Below are positions 46,644 to 56,800 of a stretch of 64,000 nucleotides of DNA, in pieces. The stretch is from Planktothrix sp. PCC 11201 (GTDB taxonomy: Bacteria; Cyanobacteriota; Cyanobacteriia; Cyanobacteriales; Microcoleaceae). Both the position numbers and the translations under genes were made by a program. The notes under the pieces are model-generated. The model did not search any database, was not told the DNA's origin, and saw nothing but the letters and a program-made list of their open reading frames with translations. The stretch is taken from the NCBI RefSeq assembly GCF_900009135.1, contig NZ_LT797688.1:507169-571168 (forward strand), written 5' to 3'. Every line of letters begins with the position of its first letter. Position 1 is the stretch's first letter.

Positions 46644-47513
46644 ATGAGTTCAACAAACCCGTCTGAAACCCAACTAAATGCGACGGATATTTTGCAATTG
46701 GTACAACAGGAGAAAACAGCAACCTTGAGTCATTTAGTATCGAGTGTTGTTCATGAAATTAATAATCCATTAGGCTGTATTACCGGAAATATTACTTATA
46801 TTAAAGATTATGTTAAAGATTTATTGAATTTAATTGAATTGTATCAAGAACATTATCCTAATCCGGTCGATGAAATTACCGATGAAATTGATTCTATTGA
46901 TTTAGAGTATTTAATCGAAGATGTGCCAAAATTGTTAGCTGCGATGGAAAATGGGGCAGAACGGTTACATCAAATTAGTAATTCTTTACGGACGTTTGGG
47001 CGGTTTGAAGGCGATCGCCAAGTCTTATTTAATATTCATGATGGCATTGATAGTGTATTATTAATGTTAAAAAGTCGCTTCAAAGGCACTAAAATTAGAT
47101 CTCCGATTGAAGTTGTTAAAAATTATGGGAATATTCCTGAAATTAATTGTTATCCGGGACATTTCAATCAAGCTTTATCTTATTTAATTAATCATGGGAT
47201 TAATTCCCTAGATAAAAAAGCAGAAGCTCACCCTGGCGATCCTGAATTTAAACCTACAATTATCATTAAAACCGACTTAAACCAAGATTCTGTGGTTTTA
47301 TCAATTCAAGATAATAGTTTAGGAATATCTGAGGACGTTCAAAATGCAATTTTTGAGGATTTATTAATTACAAAACCTGTATTACAAGGAAGTGGAATTG
47401 GTTTATCAGTTAGTCGTCAAATTATTGAAGATCGGCATCAAGGCAGAATTCTCTGTCGGTCATCGGTGGGAACTGGAACAGAATTTATTATTGAACTTCC
47501 TCTGTCTTCATGA
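46644..47513 (+). CDS. Small histidine kinase without sensor domain
   Basis: About 289 residues from ATG 46644, fixed by AAGGAG 10 bases upstream; a longer frame from 46599 would start inside the palindrome. The H-box is LSSVVHEINNPLGCITGN-like (SHLVSSVVHEINNPLG, ~37), a long helical hairpin insert (HYPNPVDEITDEIDSIDLEY) is typical of a cyanobacterial kinase subfamily, and the ATPase part has SIQDNSLGIS, LITKPVLQGSGIGLSVSRQI and GTGTEFIIELPLS. The G1 box has Ser in place of Gly, and the F-box is divergent. There is no input domain, so it likely acts through partners. It may share a transcript with the ABM gene. Confidence 0.8.
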   Translation: MSSTNPSETQLNATDILQLVQQEKTATLSHLVSSVVHEINNPLGCITGNITYIKDYVKDLLNLIELYQEHYPNPVDEITDEIDSIDLEYLIEDVPKLLAAMENGAERLHQISNSLRTFGRFEGDRQVLFNIHDGIDSVLLMLKSRFKGTKIRSPIEVVKNYGNIPEINCYPGHFNQALSYLINHGINSLDKKAEAHPGDPEFKPTIIIKTDLNQDSVVLSIQDNSLGISEDVQNAIFEDLLITKPVLQGSGIGLSVSRQIIEDRHQGRILCRSSVGTGTEFIIELPLSS

Positions 47514-47552
47514 GTTAATAATAGATTGACAAAATTTTACGAGGACTTGAAA

Positions 47553-47849
47553 ATGACTCAAAACTTGCGTGTTGTTGCTCGTGTTGTGGCGTTACCGAAT
47601 CAGGTGGAAGCGTTAAAAGCGGTATTATTAGGGTTAGTGGAACCGACTCGCCAAGAAGCAGGTTGCTTACAATATGATTTATTACAAAATCAGGAAGATT
47701 CAACGGATTTTACCTTTGTGGAAACATGGGAAAGTTTAGAGCATTTACAAACCCATTTGGCAAATGTTCATCTTCAAGCTGCTGCACTTGCAATTAAGGA
47801 TTTAGTTGCTAGTCCACCGGATATTCGGTGTTATGATCGGATTTTATAG
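47553..47849 (+). CDS. Antibiotic biosynthesis monooxygenase (ABM) domain protein
   Basis: A 98-residue single-domain ferredoxin-like protein starting at ATG 47553 with a GAGG RBS. MTQNLRVVARVVALPNQVEA, VEPTRQEAGCLQYDLLQNQE and FTFVETWESLEHLQTHLANV are the YgiN/ABM pattern. Members include quinol monooxygenases and heme-degrading proteins, but most are uncharacterised; the reaction here is unknown. It is 39 bases after the kinase gene and four bases from the convergent Uma2 gene. Confidence 0.85.
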   Translation: MTQNLRVVARVVALPNQVEALKAVLLGLVEPTRQEAGCLQYDLLQNQEDSTDFTFVETWESLEHLQTHLANVHLQAAALAIKDLVASPPDIRCYDRIL

Positions 47850-47852
47850 GGT

Positions 47853-48443
47853 TTAATTGTTGAGATTAAAAATAGGATTTAAGTCTAAAATAAAACCCTT
47901 TAAAATATTTTCTCCTGATAATTGAAAAGGGTTTTGTAAGATTTCAACAGGTTGATTGATTCGATATATTTCTACTTTTTTTTGAATGGGATCAATTAGC
48001 CATCCTAATTCTACCCCATTTTGTTGATATTCTTTCATTTTATTTTGCAGCGTGGTTAAACTATCGGTTTTTGACCGTAATTCGATCACAAAATCTGGAC
48101 AAATAGGGGGAAATTTTTCTCTTGCTTCTGGTGTTAATTGTTGCCATCTTTGTAGTTGTATCCATGACCCATCGGGAGAACGATTTGCCCCATTAGGAAG
48201 TTTAAAACAGGTAGAAGAATCAAAGGTAACTCCAGTTTTATCTTGTTGACTCCAGGTTTCTAACTGAAACAAAATAGAAACATTTCTTCGTCCTGTTTCT
48301 CCTCCAGTTGGTGGCATAATTATTAAAACTCCATCAGCAGTTTTTTCAAATTGTAAGTCTCTATTTTCGCTACAAAGTTCAAAAAATTGTTCATCGGTTA
48401 AATTGTGAATAGAGGGTAAATTGAGAGTTAATCTTTCCACCAT
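47853..48443 (-). CDS. Uma2-family (DUF820) putative endonuclease
   Basis: A 196-residue protein with the PD-(D/E)xK-type Uma2 pattern: FFELCSENRDLQFEKTADGV, IMPPTGGETGRRN, SPDGSWIQLQRW and FVIELRSKTDSLTTLQNKMK, with the D-ExR/K catalytic residues. Uma2 genes are numerous in cyanobacteria and often lie near repeats; their cellular role is not established. Confidence 0.88.
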   Translation of the reverse strand: MVERLTLNLPSIHNLTDEQFFELCSENRDLQFEKTADGVLIIMPPTGGETGRRNVSILFQLETWSQQDKTGVTFDSSTCFKLPNGANRSPDGSWIQLQRWQQLTPEAREKFPPICPDFVIELRSKTDSLTTLQNKMKEYQQNGVELGWLIDPIQKKVEIYRINQPVEILQNPFQLSGENILKGFILDLNPIFNLNN

Positions 48444-48478
48444 AAAAGTTACCCTTTTTAGGACTATTAAAAGATGAT

Positions 48479-49792
48479 TTAATTATAACTGTTTTTGGTA
48501 GAATTACCAATAGTATTACAAACAACTCCCCAAATTCCTGATAAAATTATCCAATTCAAGGTATTTACTCTAAAATCAAATAAACTGACATCAAAACAGT
48601 TAAACAAAATTAACGCTAAAAAGGTAATTAAATAGCTATAATAAATTAATCGCTCTGAAGGATTAGTTAAGCTATTTTTTAATAACAAAAATCCTTGACT
48701 TAAAATCCCACCTATTATTCCCATAAAAAATACTGTTGTAGGAATCCCCATTTCAGCAAACAGCATTAAAAATAAATTATGGGGATGACCTAACCAAACA
48801 TTCATTTTAGCTTCATATAGGGGCGTAAAATTTCTTAATCCCCATCCGGTTAAGGGGCGAGTTTGGGCTAAATTTAAGGCAAATTTCCATTGGGTAATTC
48901 TGAGGGTTTCTACCGGACGCACAAAATTTTCATCGGTAATTCTTTGCCAAAAATAAGCGGGGATAATCATTCTTAACCCTTCTTTAATCGGAGAAGGTGC
49001 AAAAGCTGACCCGAAAACAGCCGTTACTCCTGTAGTCACTAATAAGATTAACCACCACCATCCTAAATATAAAGCATAGGCTAAACTTGATAAAACTGCT
49101 AATCCCCAGGCATTACGGGAGTTGGTTAAAATCAAGTCAATTGCTGTTAATAATATTGTGATAATTAATAGTGTTATTTTCTGGTTTTTATTCAGAATAT
49201 AACCATCGTCATTCTGGGATTTATTTTGCCATTCTTGAATGAGTAACCCTAGGGTTAATGTGAAAACAATCACTAGATATGCTGCCAAAATATTAGCATA
49301 CATAAATACCGAGGACATTCGACCCACCGGGTTACCATTTAGTTGTAAACTCCAGCCTAAAATACCCTGTAAACTATCAATTCCCGACCAGCTAAAATAT
49401 TGTTGTCCTAGTCCCAAAATTGTCACGGGAATAGCACCAAATATCATTAACCATGATAACTGTCGCAATTGACTAGGGGTTTGGATAATTTCACTTAACC
49501 CCGCAAACATAATAAAATAGGGAATAAAATTATTTAAACCCAGGAAAGATTCAAGGGGATTATCTGCTAAAATAGAAATAATAACTAATAAAATACTAAC
49601 AATAGCTAACCCTTGATTAATGGGATTTTTCCGAATAAATTGAAACCGTCGTTGATAACTAATAATTATCCCTAAAAAAATAGAAATGCTGCCAAATATT
49701 GGTAGAATAGGAAATAAAAACACCCCCCATTGTAAACAATTCCAAGGTAACTGTAATCGTCGTTCTGGGTGGGGTAAAAGTATGGATTGCAT
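48479..49792 (-). CDS. O-antigen ligase/polymerase family membrane protein
   Basis: A 437-residue protein with about ten transmembrane helices and the large extracytoplasmic loop typical of WaaL/Wzy proteins (RPLTGWGLRNFTPLYEA, GHPHNLFLMLFAEMG). The family joins or polymerises polysaccharide on lipid carriers; cyanobacterial paralogues include IctB-like proteins. No other polysaccharide genes are adjacent, so its substrate cannot be assigned. It lies in a run of minus-strand genes with the YaaW gene 34 bases upstream. Confidence 0.8.
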   Translation of the reverse strand: MQSILLPHPERRLQLPWNCLQWGVFLFPILPIFGSISIFLGIIISYQRRFQFIRKNPINQGLAIVSILLVIISILADNPLESFLGLNNFIPYFIMFAGLSEIIQTPSQLRQLSWLMIFGAIPVTILGLGQQYFSWSGIDSLQGILGWSLQLNGNPVGRMSSVFMYANILAAYLVIVFTLTLGLLIQEWQNKSQNDDGYILNKNQKITLLIITILLTAIDLILTNSRNAWGLAVLSSLAYALYLGWWWLILLVTTGVTAVFGSAFAPSPIKEGLRMIIPAYFWQRITDENFVRPVETLRITQWKFALNLAQTRPLTGWGLRNFTPLYEAKMNVWLGHPHNLFLMLFAEMGIPTTVFFMGIIGGILSQGFLLLKNSLTNPSERLIYYSYLITFLALILFNCFDVSLFDFRVNTLNWIILSGIWGVVCNTIGNSTKNSYN

Positions 49793-49826
49793 GGGTTAAA
49801 ATCGGTCAAAAAACCTTAAATCAGTA

Positions 49827-50666
49827 TTAAGAATAAGCCCAATCTGAACGGGTTAAACGAATTTGTGCTAAAGTAAATATGGTGGGAATAATCCTAGCAT
49901 AATTGGTAGAAATTGCTCGCCATCCTAAGTCAGCCACTAACCACGTCCATAATAACGGCCCCAGGAAAGAAAATACACTGCGAGTTAACCCATATTTAGT
50001 TGCCGTAACCGCCATTCCTCGATTTGCGGCTTGAATTGCAACATAATTTTGAAATTGAGTGGCTGCGGTTGCGCCTCCTGTGATTAAGGCTTCTTTTGCT
50101 ACTTGATATTTAGCAAAATGTAAAGCAAATTGACGGGCTATTTGTCCTAAAATTATCGGTCGAATAACAGAATTAACGGCTACCAAACTTCCAGCTTTAA
50201 ATAACCATCCTAACGGATCTTTTTGGGCAGAAATTGGTAAGGGTTGTAAAGGTTTTGTTTCAGTTAATGCTTTTTGAATTTTTTGGGTGAGGTTAGTTTG
50301 TTCTGACTGGGGTAAACGTTTCCAAACTTGACCTAAAAGATGCAAAAAAACCTCCGCTTCTAAATCAGAAGTTGACAGGTTTTTTGCATAGGAAATTCTC
50401 AAATAATGACAGACTTGAATTAAGGCTTGGCGGTAAGTCACCTGTTGAGTTTTTCCCCGTAAAACCGTCACCCCATCGGCGGCAAGATAGCGAAAACGCT
50501 GTTCTAAAGCATCTAACCAGGCTTCCCTGTCTCGACTTTGAACGTCGATGGGGGTGGGAGTTTTTACATAGTCTAAAGGGTTCAAACCCCGACTAAACAA
50601 GAGTTCCGTTAACTGTTCCAACTCATCTTCTGTTGCCAGTTCTAATCCAGATCTAAGTTCGTCCAA
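49827..50666 (-). CDS. YaaW-family protein
   Basis: About 279 residues. The start is TTG 50666: an exact AGGAGG stands nine bases upstream, inside what would be codons 2-3 of the longer frame, so that frame cannot be the translated one. DELRSGLELATEDELEQLTE and LLFSRGLNPLDYV match the N-terminal YaaW domain, followed by a helical middle and a weakly hydrophobic C-terminus (GPLLWTWLVADLGWRAIST). The family is of unknown function and is found in enterics and cyanobacteria. Confidence 0.82.
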   Translation of the reverse strand: MDELRSGLELATEDELEQLTELLFSRGLNPLDYVKTPTPIDVQSRDREAWLDALEQRFRYLAADGVTVLRGKTQQVTYRQALIQVCHYLRISYAKNLSTSDLEAEVFLHLLGQVWKRLPQSEQTNLTQKIQKALTETKPLQPLPISAQKDPLGWLFKAGSLVAVNSVIRPIILGQIARQFALHFAKYQVAKEALITGGATAATQFQNYVAIQAANRGMAVTATKYGLTRSVFSFLGPLLWTWLVADLGWRAISTNYARIIPTIFTLAQIRLTRSDWAYS

Positions 50667-50771
50667 TGTTGATATCCTCCTCAATTGGGAGTTTTTCCGT
50701 TTACCATTCTACTACAATTTGGGAAAATTTGTTATTCTTGAAATTATCCATAATCCGTGTTTGTCTTCCTG

Positions 50772-52766
50772 TCAATTAAAGTTACTATTTCTAATATTCC
50801 CTGAAGGAATAGAAGCAATTAATTGGCGAGTATAGGCTTGTTTGGGATGACGATAAATTTCTTCGGCGGTTCCGGTTTCTTCGATTTTTCCTTGATTCAT
50901 CACAATCATGCGATCGCTCATAAATTTTACTACACTTAAATCATGGGAAATAAAAATATAAGTCAGATTAAATTCAGATTGTAACTCTTTTAAGAGGTTC
51001 AAAACCTGCGCCTGTACCGACACATCCAGGGCCGAAACCGATTCATCACAAATAATAAATTTAGGATTTAATGCTAAAGCTCTAGCAATACAAATTCGTT
51101 GTCTTTGTCCCCCGGAAAATTCATGGGGATAACGGCGTATTAAATCAGGATTTAATCCGACTCTTTCTAATAAATAAGCCACGCGATCGCATTTTTCCTT
51201 AAAACTATCTCCCACTTGATGAATAATTAAAGGTTCCATTACCGCCTCCCCAATGCTGATTCTAGGGTCAAGGGAACTAAACGGATCTTGAAAGATAATC
51301 TGCATATTCCGCCGCACCCAACGCATTTTATGATTAAACTGTTGCTGATTTCGATAATTGGTAAATCCACTAAAGATAGCTGTTTCTAAATAAGGTGCGG
51401 TAATATCCTGACCTTCAAATAATACCTGACCACTCAAGGGTTTAATCAGTTGTAAAATCGCTCTGGCTAAGGTGCTTTTTCCACAGCCTGATTCTCCAAC
51501 TAATCCCAAGGTTTCCCCGGGATAAACCTCAAAAGAAACATCATTAACCGCCATAAATAACCGTTTAGTTTGACCCCATACTCCGGGGATTTTAAAACCA
51601 ACCCTTAAATTTTTAACCGATAAAAGCGGATGATCTGAGGCCAGACTTGATAAAAAGGATTTAGAACTTAAAGCACTATTAGAAATATTATTATAAATTT
51701 TATTAACTTCCGATTGAGGTTTTTCCCGAATTTCTTTTTCTCCATTTTCCAAGGTAACAACTTCCATAAAATCCGCCACCGTGGGTAGTCTGACCGCCGG
51801 GTTATCTAAGGTAGGACGACAAGCTAATAATCCTTTAGTATAGGGATTTTGAGGGGCTGTAAAAATTTGCTTAATCGTTCCTGACTCGACTATTTTTCCC
51901 TGGAACATGACCGCCACTTGGTCAGCAATTTGAGCGACAATTCCCAAATCATGGGTAATAAAAATCATCGCCATTCCCCGATATTCTTGTAACTCTTGAA
52001 GTAACTCTAATATTGTGGCTTGTACCGTCACATCTAAGGCCGTTGTCGGTTCATCCGCAATTAATAATATGGGGTTACAAGAAATAGCCATAGCAATCAT
52101 TACCCGTTGCAATTGTCCCCCGGATAATTCATGGGGATAGCGATCTAACATGGCTCGTTTTTGAGCATTCACCTGTTGAATTACTTCTCTTTTTCTGGTG
52201 CGTTTATCCTGTAATTCCTGGGGAGAACGGGATGTTGCTTGATGGTTTTGTTCTTCTAATGCTTGCTGCATTAATTGATCATCACTGGGAAGTAATTTGA
52301 CTTCCTGTAATAAGGATGCGGCTTTCCACATCGCCTGTTTGGGAGAGATTTGTTGATGCTGAATAATAGCTTCTGTTAACTGAAACCCAATAGTAAATAC
52401 GGGATTTAAGGAGGTCATAGGTTCCTGAAAAATCATGGAAATTTGACCACCTCGATAGGTTTGTTTTTGAGTTGATGAAAGTTGTAATAAATTAACGGGT
52501 TGAGAATAGGAGTTATAGTCTTCAGATTCGGGAATTTGAAACCAAACTTCCCCGCTAACTTGAGTAGTTGCGGTGGAAAGTAACCCCATAATTGCCAATG
52601 CTGTGACGGATTTTCCTGAACCGGACTCGCCCACAATCCCCAGGGTTTGTCCCCGTCCGACCTGGAAGGAAATACCATCAACGGCGGCGACCGTCCGCTC
52701 GTCGGTTTCAAACTCCACCCGGAGATTATTCACGTTCAGGACAGGATATTGCATGGAAGTTACCAT
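50772..52766 (-). CDS. Dipeptide/oligopeptide ABC transporter, fused DppD-DppF ATPase
   Basis: A 664-residue protein carrying two complete ABC ATPase domains in one chain. Domain 1 has Walker A GESGSGKSVTAL, signature ELSGGQLQRV and Walker B LLIADEPTTALDV; domain 2 has GESGCGKSTLARAI, EFSGGQRQRI and FIICDESVSALDV. Each is followed by the Opp/Dpp C-terminal tail (the first has CRPTLDNPAVRLPTV). It would power peptide or nickel-like uptake. The cognate permeases and binding protein are not in this window. Start ATG 52766; a second ATG five codons in is also possible. Confidence 0.9.
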   Translation of the reverse strand: MVTSMQYPVLNVNNLRVEFETDERTVAAVDGISFQVGRGQTLGIVGESGSGKSVTALAIMGLLSTATTQVSGEVWFQIPESEDYNSYSQPVNLLQLSSTQKQTYRGGQISMIFQEPMTSLNPVFTIGFQLTEAIIQHQQISPKQAMWKAASLLQEVKLLPSDDQLMQQALEEQNHQATSRSPQELQDKRTRKREVIQQVNAQKRAMLDRYPHELSGGQLQRVMIAMAISCNPILLIADEPTTALDVTVQATILELLQELQEYRGMAMIFITHDLGIVAQIADQVAVMFQGKIVESGTIKQIFTAPQNPYTKGLLACRPTLDNPAVRLPTVADFMEVVTLENGEKEIREKPQSEVNKIYNNISNSALSSKSFLSSLASDHPLLSVKNLRVGFKIPGVWGQTKRLFMAVNDVSFEVYPGETLGLVGESGCGKSTLARAILQLIKPLSGQVLFEGQDITAPYLETAIFSGFTNYRNQQQFNHKMRWVRRNMQIIFQDPFSSLDPRISIGEAVMEPLIIHQVGDSFKEKCDRVAYLLERVGLNPDLIRRYPHEFSGGQRQRICIARALALNPKFIICDESVSALDVSVQAQVLNLLKELQSEFNLTYIFISHDLSVVKFMSDRMIVMNQGKIEETGTAEEIYRHPKQAYTRQLIASIPSGNIRNSNFN

Positions 52767-52851
52767 CTACATATATATGAATCAATTTAACAGAAGATGG
52801 GGAAATAGGGGATAGAAGGGGGTCGCACTAACCGGAAAGGATAGCATTAAT

Positions 52852-52879
52852 GGTAAAATAATAAAATATCTACTTTACC
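52852..52879. promoter_or_regulatory. Possible operator upstream of hicBA
   Basis: GGTAAA and TTTACC form an inverted pair separated by 16 AT-rich bases, ending six bases before the HicB start. HicB-type antitoxins repress their own promoter, so an operator here is expected; this is position-based inference only. Confidence 0.3.
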
Positions 52880-52884
52880 CAATT

Positions 52885-53088
52885 ATGAATATTAAAGCTA
52901 TTGTTCACGAAGCAGAAGATGGAGGGTATTGGGCAGAAGTTCCTGCACTTCCTGGATGTGTGACTCAAGGAGAAACGTGGGAAGAAGTGATGGAAAATCT
53001 GCAAGAAGCGATAGAAGGTTGGTTAGAGGTGGCAAATGAAAGTCTAAAGGAAAAAGAAACTGACCGCATTGTGGAAATTGCAGTATGA
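52885..53088 (+). CDS. hicB: HicB-type antitoxin
   Basis: A 67-residue protein with the HicB RNase-H-like fold pattern: AIVHEAEDGGYWAEVPALPG, CVTQGETWEEVMENLQEAIE and a short acidic tail. It lacks a long C-terminal DNA-binding domain, as in the compact HicB group. Its stop overlaps the start of the toxin gene by four bases (ATGA), showing translational coupling. Confidence 0.9.
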   Translation: MNIKAIVHEAEDGGYWAEVPALPGCVTQGETWEEVMENLQEAIEGWLEVANESLKEKETDRIVEIAV

Positions 53089-53294
53089 AATCAATTTCTG
53101 GGAAAAATTTTTGTAAGATTTTGGAAAGAAAAGGCTGGATTTTGAAAAGAATCAAAGGTAGTCATCATATTTATCAAAATCCCCAAAATAATAGGATTGT
53201 TTCTGTTCCAGTTCATCGGAATCAAGATTTAAAGCTCGGAATATTAGGTGTTCTTATGAAAACTGCAAACATATCTGAAGATGAGCTAAAATAA
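53085..53294 (+). CDS. hicA: HicA-type mRNA interferase toxin
   Basis: A 69-residue double-stranded-RNA-binding-like toxin. The catalytic His is in KRIKGSHHIYQNPQNN, preceded by GKNFCKILERKGW and followed by VPVHRNQDLKLGILGVLMKT, the standard HicA/YcfA layout. It degrades mRNA when free of HicB. It is encoded directly before a MITE-like element and the restriction-modification gene, in a small defence island. Confidence 0.92.
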   Translation: MKSISGKNFCKILERKGWILKRIKGSHHIYQNPQNNRIVSVPVHRNQDLKLGILGVLMKTANISEDELK

Positions 53295-53331
53295 TCAACT
53301 TTTCTTGAATCAATCGCTATTTATTCTGAAG

Positions 53332-53482
53332 TATAGCAAGTCTCAATCAGTTATAAAAATAGCTCGAAATCCAAATAATCGTAGGGGCGAGGCGCGCCTG
53401 GCCCCTACAAGGGAATGTAAGTATTTTTTAGGGTTAATAACCCCGATCATTGTGAGTGTACAATTCATTTAGACTTGCTATA
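53332..53482. mobile_element. MITE-like element with 12-bp terminal inverted repeats (left copy)
   Basis: A 151-base element bounded by TATAGCAAGTCT (53332-53343) and its exact complement AGACTTGCTATA (53471-53482). It contains a 28-base near-palindrome GTAGGGGCGAGGCGCGCCTG... at 53381-53408 and no gene. TA at the ends suits a Tc1/mariner (IS630-type) TA target. A related copy lies in reverse orientation at 57514-57645. Confidence 0.75.
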
Positions 53483-53524
53483 GAAGCTAGAAAAAATTTA
53501 ACGGATGTTCCCTTTTTTCCTGAT

Positions 53525-53786
53525 CTTCTTGTTCCAATGCAGAGCATTGGAATACTAATATTGAGGCTCTGCCTCAAGTAATAATAGGAGGTGGAGCCTC
53601 CATAAATAGCATTTCTAGGTAGAACCTAGAAACGAGGGGAAAACCCTATGAATTTTCCTATTTATTCCTCTTTCTTCTTGTTCCAATGCTCTGCATTGGA
53701 ATACTAATTTTGAGGCTCTGCCTCAAATAATAATAGGAGGCGGAGCCTCCATGAATAGCATTTCTAGGTAGAACCTAGAAACGAGG
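53525..53786. repeat. Two direct 113-base repeats, each with four short hairpins
   Basis: Copies at 53525-53637 and 53674-53786 (149-base offset) are nearly identical. Each holds four hairpins with three-base loops: TTCCAATGC-AGA-GCATTGGAA (centre base pattern inverted in copy 2), TGAGGC-TCT-GCCTCA, GGAGG(T/C)-GGA-GCCTCC and CTAGGT-AGA-ACCTAG. The 37 bases between copies are unrelated. With the MITE this fills the 532-base gap between hicA and the restriction enzyme; no gene is visible. Confidence 0.88.
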
Positions 53787-53826
53787 AATTGTCAAGGGGA
53801 AATCAGGGGAAGTGGATGATCTCTTT

Positions 53827-56800
53827 TTAGGTTTTACCCTCAACTATTTTAATTTCTTCTTCTGTTAATCCATATAATTCATAAACCAGTTGGTCTATTT
53901 TTTGTTCTAATATTGTTGTATCTGCATTCGGGTGGGATTTTTTGGCGGTGAGGATTTGATCAACAATTTCGATAAAAGGCATTTGATCTTCTATAGGTAG
54001 TGGATAAAAGGGTAACATTCCTAAATGAAAAGCTTTTACTTGTGCTAAGGCTTCTCCCTTTTCAGGATTAATGCTGGTATAAAAAAAATCAACTAACTTT
54101 GAGTTTAAAATACTTAATAAATATCTAAGATTAAATCTCTCGTCTTTTTTAAGAATGATGTGAGTATTATCTCTCATAATAAATCCATCTTCAATAATTG
54201 TTCCGATGATCCGATCACTTGTTTGCCTAAAAATTAATTTCTCATTCGCTGTAAATATTGATCTTTCTCTAGGGGCTGCCAGCCATTTTCCATAACTAAT
54301 CCAAAAATCTCCATTCCATAAATTTACATATTTATGAAAAGAACGACCCCCGATTAAAGGTTGAAAATTTGAGTTTAATTTAGTTTCATCAGTATAAGGT
54401 TTTTGCTTTAGTATTTCTTCGGTTTGTGGCGGAAAACCTTTCCCAATTTCATAGGGCTTTACACCATTTTTTATCTCAAAATTATCTTTTACATAATAAG
54501 ATTTTGAACGTATTTTATCTAAAATTAATAATTCTTTTTCACTTAATAAAAAATTAAAAAATTTCTGATTCAACAGAGAAGAACTTTTTATATTATTTAC
54601 CTTTACATTGGAATTTAGATGATGTGATTTTGCTTTTATAAAATATTGATATTTTTTACATTTTTGTATGAAAATAATATCACAGTCTACCGTTGCATCA
54701 AATATTTTTTCCTTAAATTCATCTATACCAAAGAAATAGAAATTATTAAGTAAAGTTTGCCTAAAATTATACCCAGCATCAATTAATTTCCATGTGTTAG
54801 GGATAATAAAAGATAAACATCCATCAGATTTCAAAATATTTTTTAATGCTAATAAACAAAATATAAAATAGCTATCTTTTAAGAGTTTATTGATCCCTAA
54901 TTCGCCATAATTATTACATAAAATATTTAATTCTAGTTTTGATTGGAATACTCCATAAGGAGGATTTCCAATCACAACATCAAACCCAATAAACTTTCCT
55001 TCATCATCCAAAATTTCAGGAAACTCAAACCGCCATTCAAACGCATGATCATAAATTTTACCACTTTCGATTTCCTCAATTTCCACCCTTAACTTATCAA
55101 TCTCATTATTTAACTTAATAATTTTTTTCTCTCGCGCTTTTTGTTCGGTTTTAGTTTCCTCAAATAGCGAAAGTTGATTCTCTAAATTATAAATTTCTCC
55201 CTCTAACTGTCTTAATTTAGTTTTCTTGGGGTCAATTCCTTGAAGTGTGGTTTTGAAATTACTTTTAATACTATTAATTAACTTTTCCATCTCCCGCTTT
55301 TGCTGTTTATTCTCCGCATGGCGATAGGTCTGGACAGCTTTTTGATAGGCTTCAATATCAATACCACTTTTCTTTAATGCTGGTTTTAAATCCGCATCCA
55401 AGGGAAAACGACTAATTAAAGAATTACCGCACTTAATATTAATATCAATATTCGGTAGGGTTTCCAATTCCGTGTAATTACTCTCCGGTTTATAATAGGC
55501 ATTTTTTAACAATTCTATCCATAACCGTAACCGACAAATTTTAACCGAGTTGGGGTTAATATCCACCCCCAATAAACAATTTTCGATAATCGTTTGCTTT
55601 TCGTGAAATAGAGTTTCTTGGATGCGTTGACTTTCCCGATTTTGCGGCGTATAGCTAAAGGGTTTATTATCTTCATCGGTGATGATTAATTCATCATTTT
55701 CTACAACAATCTGATATTCTTTTAATCGTTTTCCGGTTTTATCCTGTAAAATTTTCAGATCATTTTTAATCGCAATAATTTCATTTAACGCTGAAACTAA
55801 GAAATGTCCCGAACCCACCGCCGGGTCACAAATTTTTAGACTATTAATAATTTGATTAGCTTCGGTTCTATCTTCTATTTTATTATATAAATCATCAATA
55901 GTTTGGCAATTCCAACCTTTAATTTCATTAAATTTCTGGACAACGGCTTTCCGCAAAGTTTCCCGACACATATACATGGTAATAAAACCAGGGGTAAAAT
56001 ATGACCCGTCTTGATAACCGTTAATTTTCTCAAAAATTAGTCCTAAAACCGAAGCGTTAATTAGGGTTTTCTGATCTTCCTGAATTCCTTCTGACCCTTC
56101 GCTACTAAAATCATAAGCATCGAGAAACTCAAATAAATATTGTAGGGTATTCAGTTCTCCGGTGCGTTTATTTCCGTTAGGATCTTTTAAAACAGTTGTT
56201 GATAAAATCGGGAGTTTTTCGGCTCTCAGATTACTAATAACAAGGGTTTGATGTTCGAGTTCGGTGGGTTCAAATAGGGAACTATTCAGATAGGGAACCG
56301 GAGAAAATATCTTGTTTATATCGGGCTTTCTCTCACTAGATTTAACCGCTAATACCTGAAAAAATAACCGATCTAAATCATCGAAGTTATGAATTTTATC
56401 TAAATTTAAAAAGGCAAAATTGCGATAGGCTCCGCCTCGACATTCGCCTTTATGGTAAGTTATTAATTGAGATTCTAATAATTTTAAGAATAAAATCCGG
56501 TTTATCCAAGTAATTGATAGATCTAAAGCAATATTAAAAACCTGGTCGGGTGCAGTTTCTCCAAATTGTTCGGGTTTTTCTATTCGGGAAATTTTATCTA
56601 AACTATCGAGTTGTAAAATAGCATTTTCCAGCAGTGAAGCTGGATTTCGTTTTCCTTCCGGTTGACGTTTGATCAGTTTTTTATTCTTTTCTTTGGTTTC
56701 TGTTAGACCGATCAGATGGAGTAATTCACTATAAAAGCCTTTATCCAGGGTATTGCTATCATTAGCAGTCGGTAATTTTAATAAATGTTGCGGGGAAAGT

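Noticed and set aside
44523-47513. Response regulator and kinase as a cognate two-component operon
   Set aside because: chlP, its own upstream region and a 40-bp palindrome separate them, so co-transcription is not supported.
53525-53786. CRISPR array
   Set aside because: Only two long (113-base) direct repeats with internal hairpins and one 36-base gap; no short regularly spaced repeats or cas genes.
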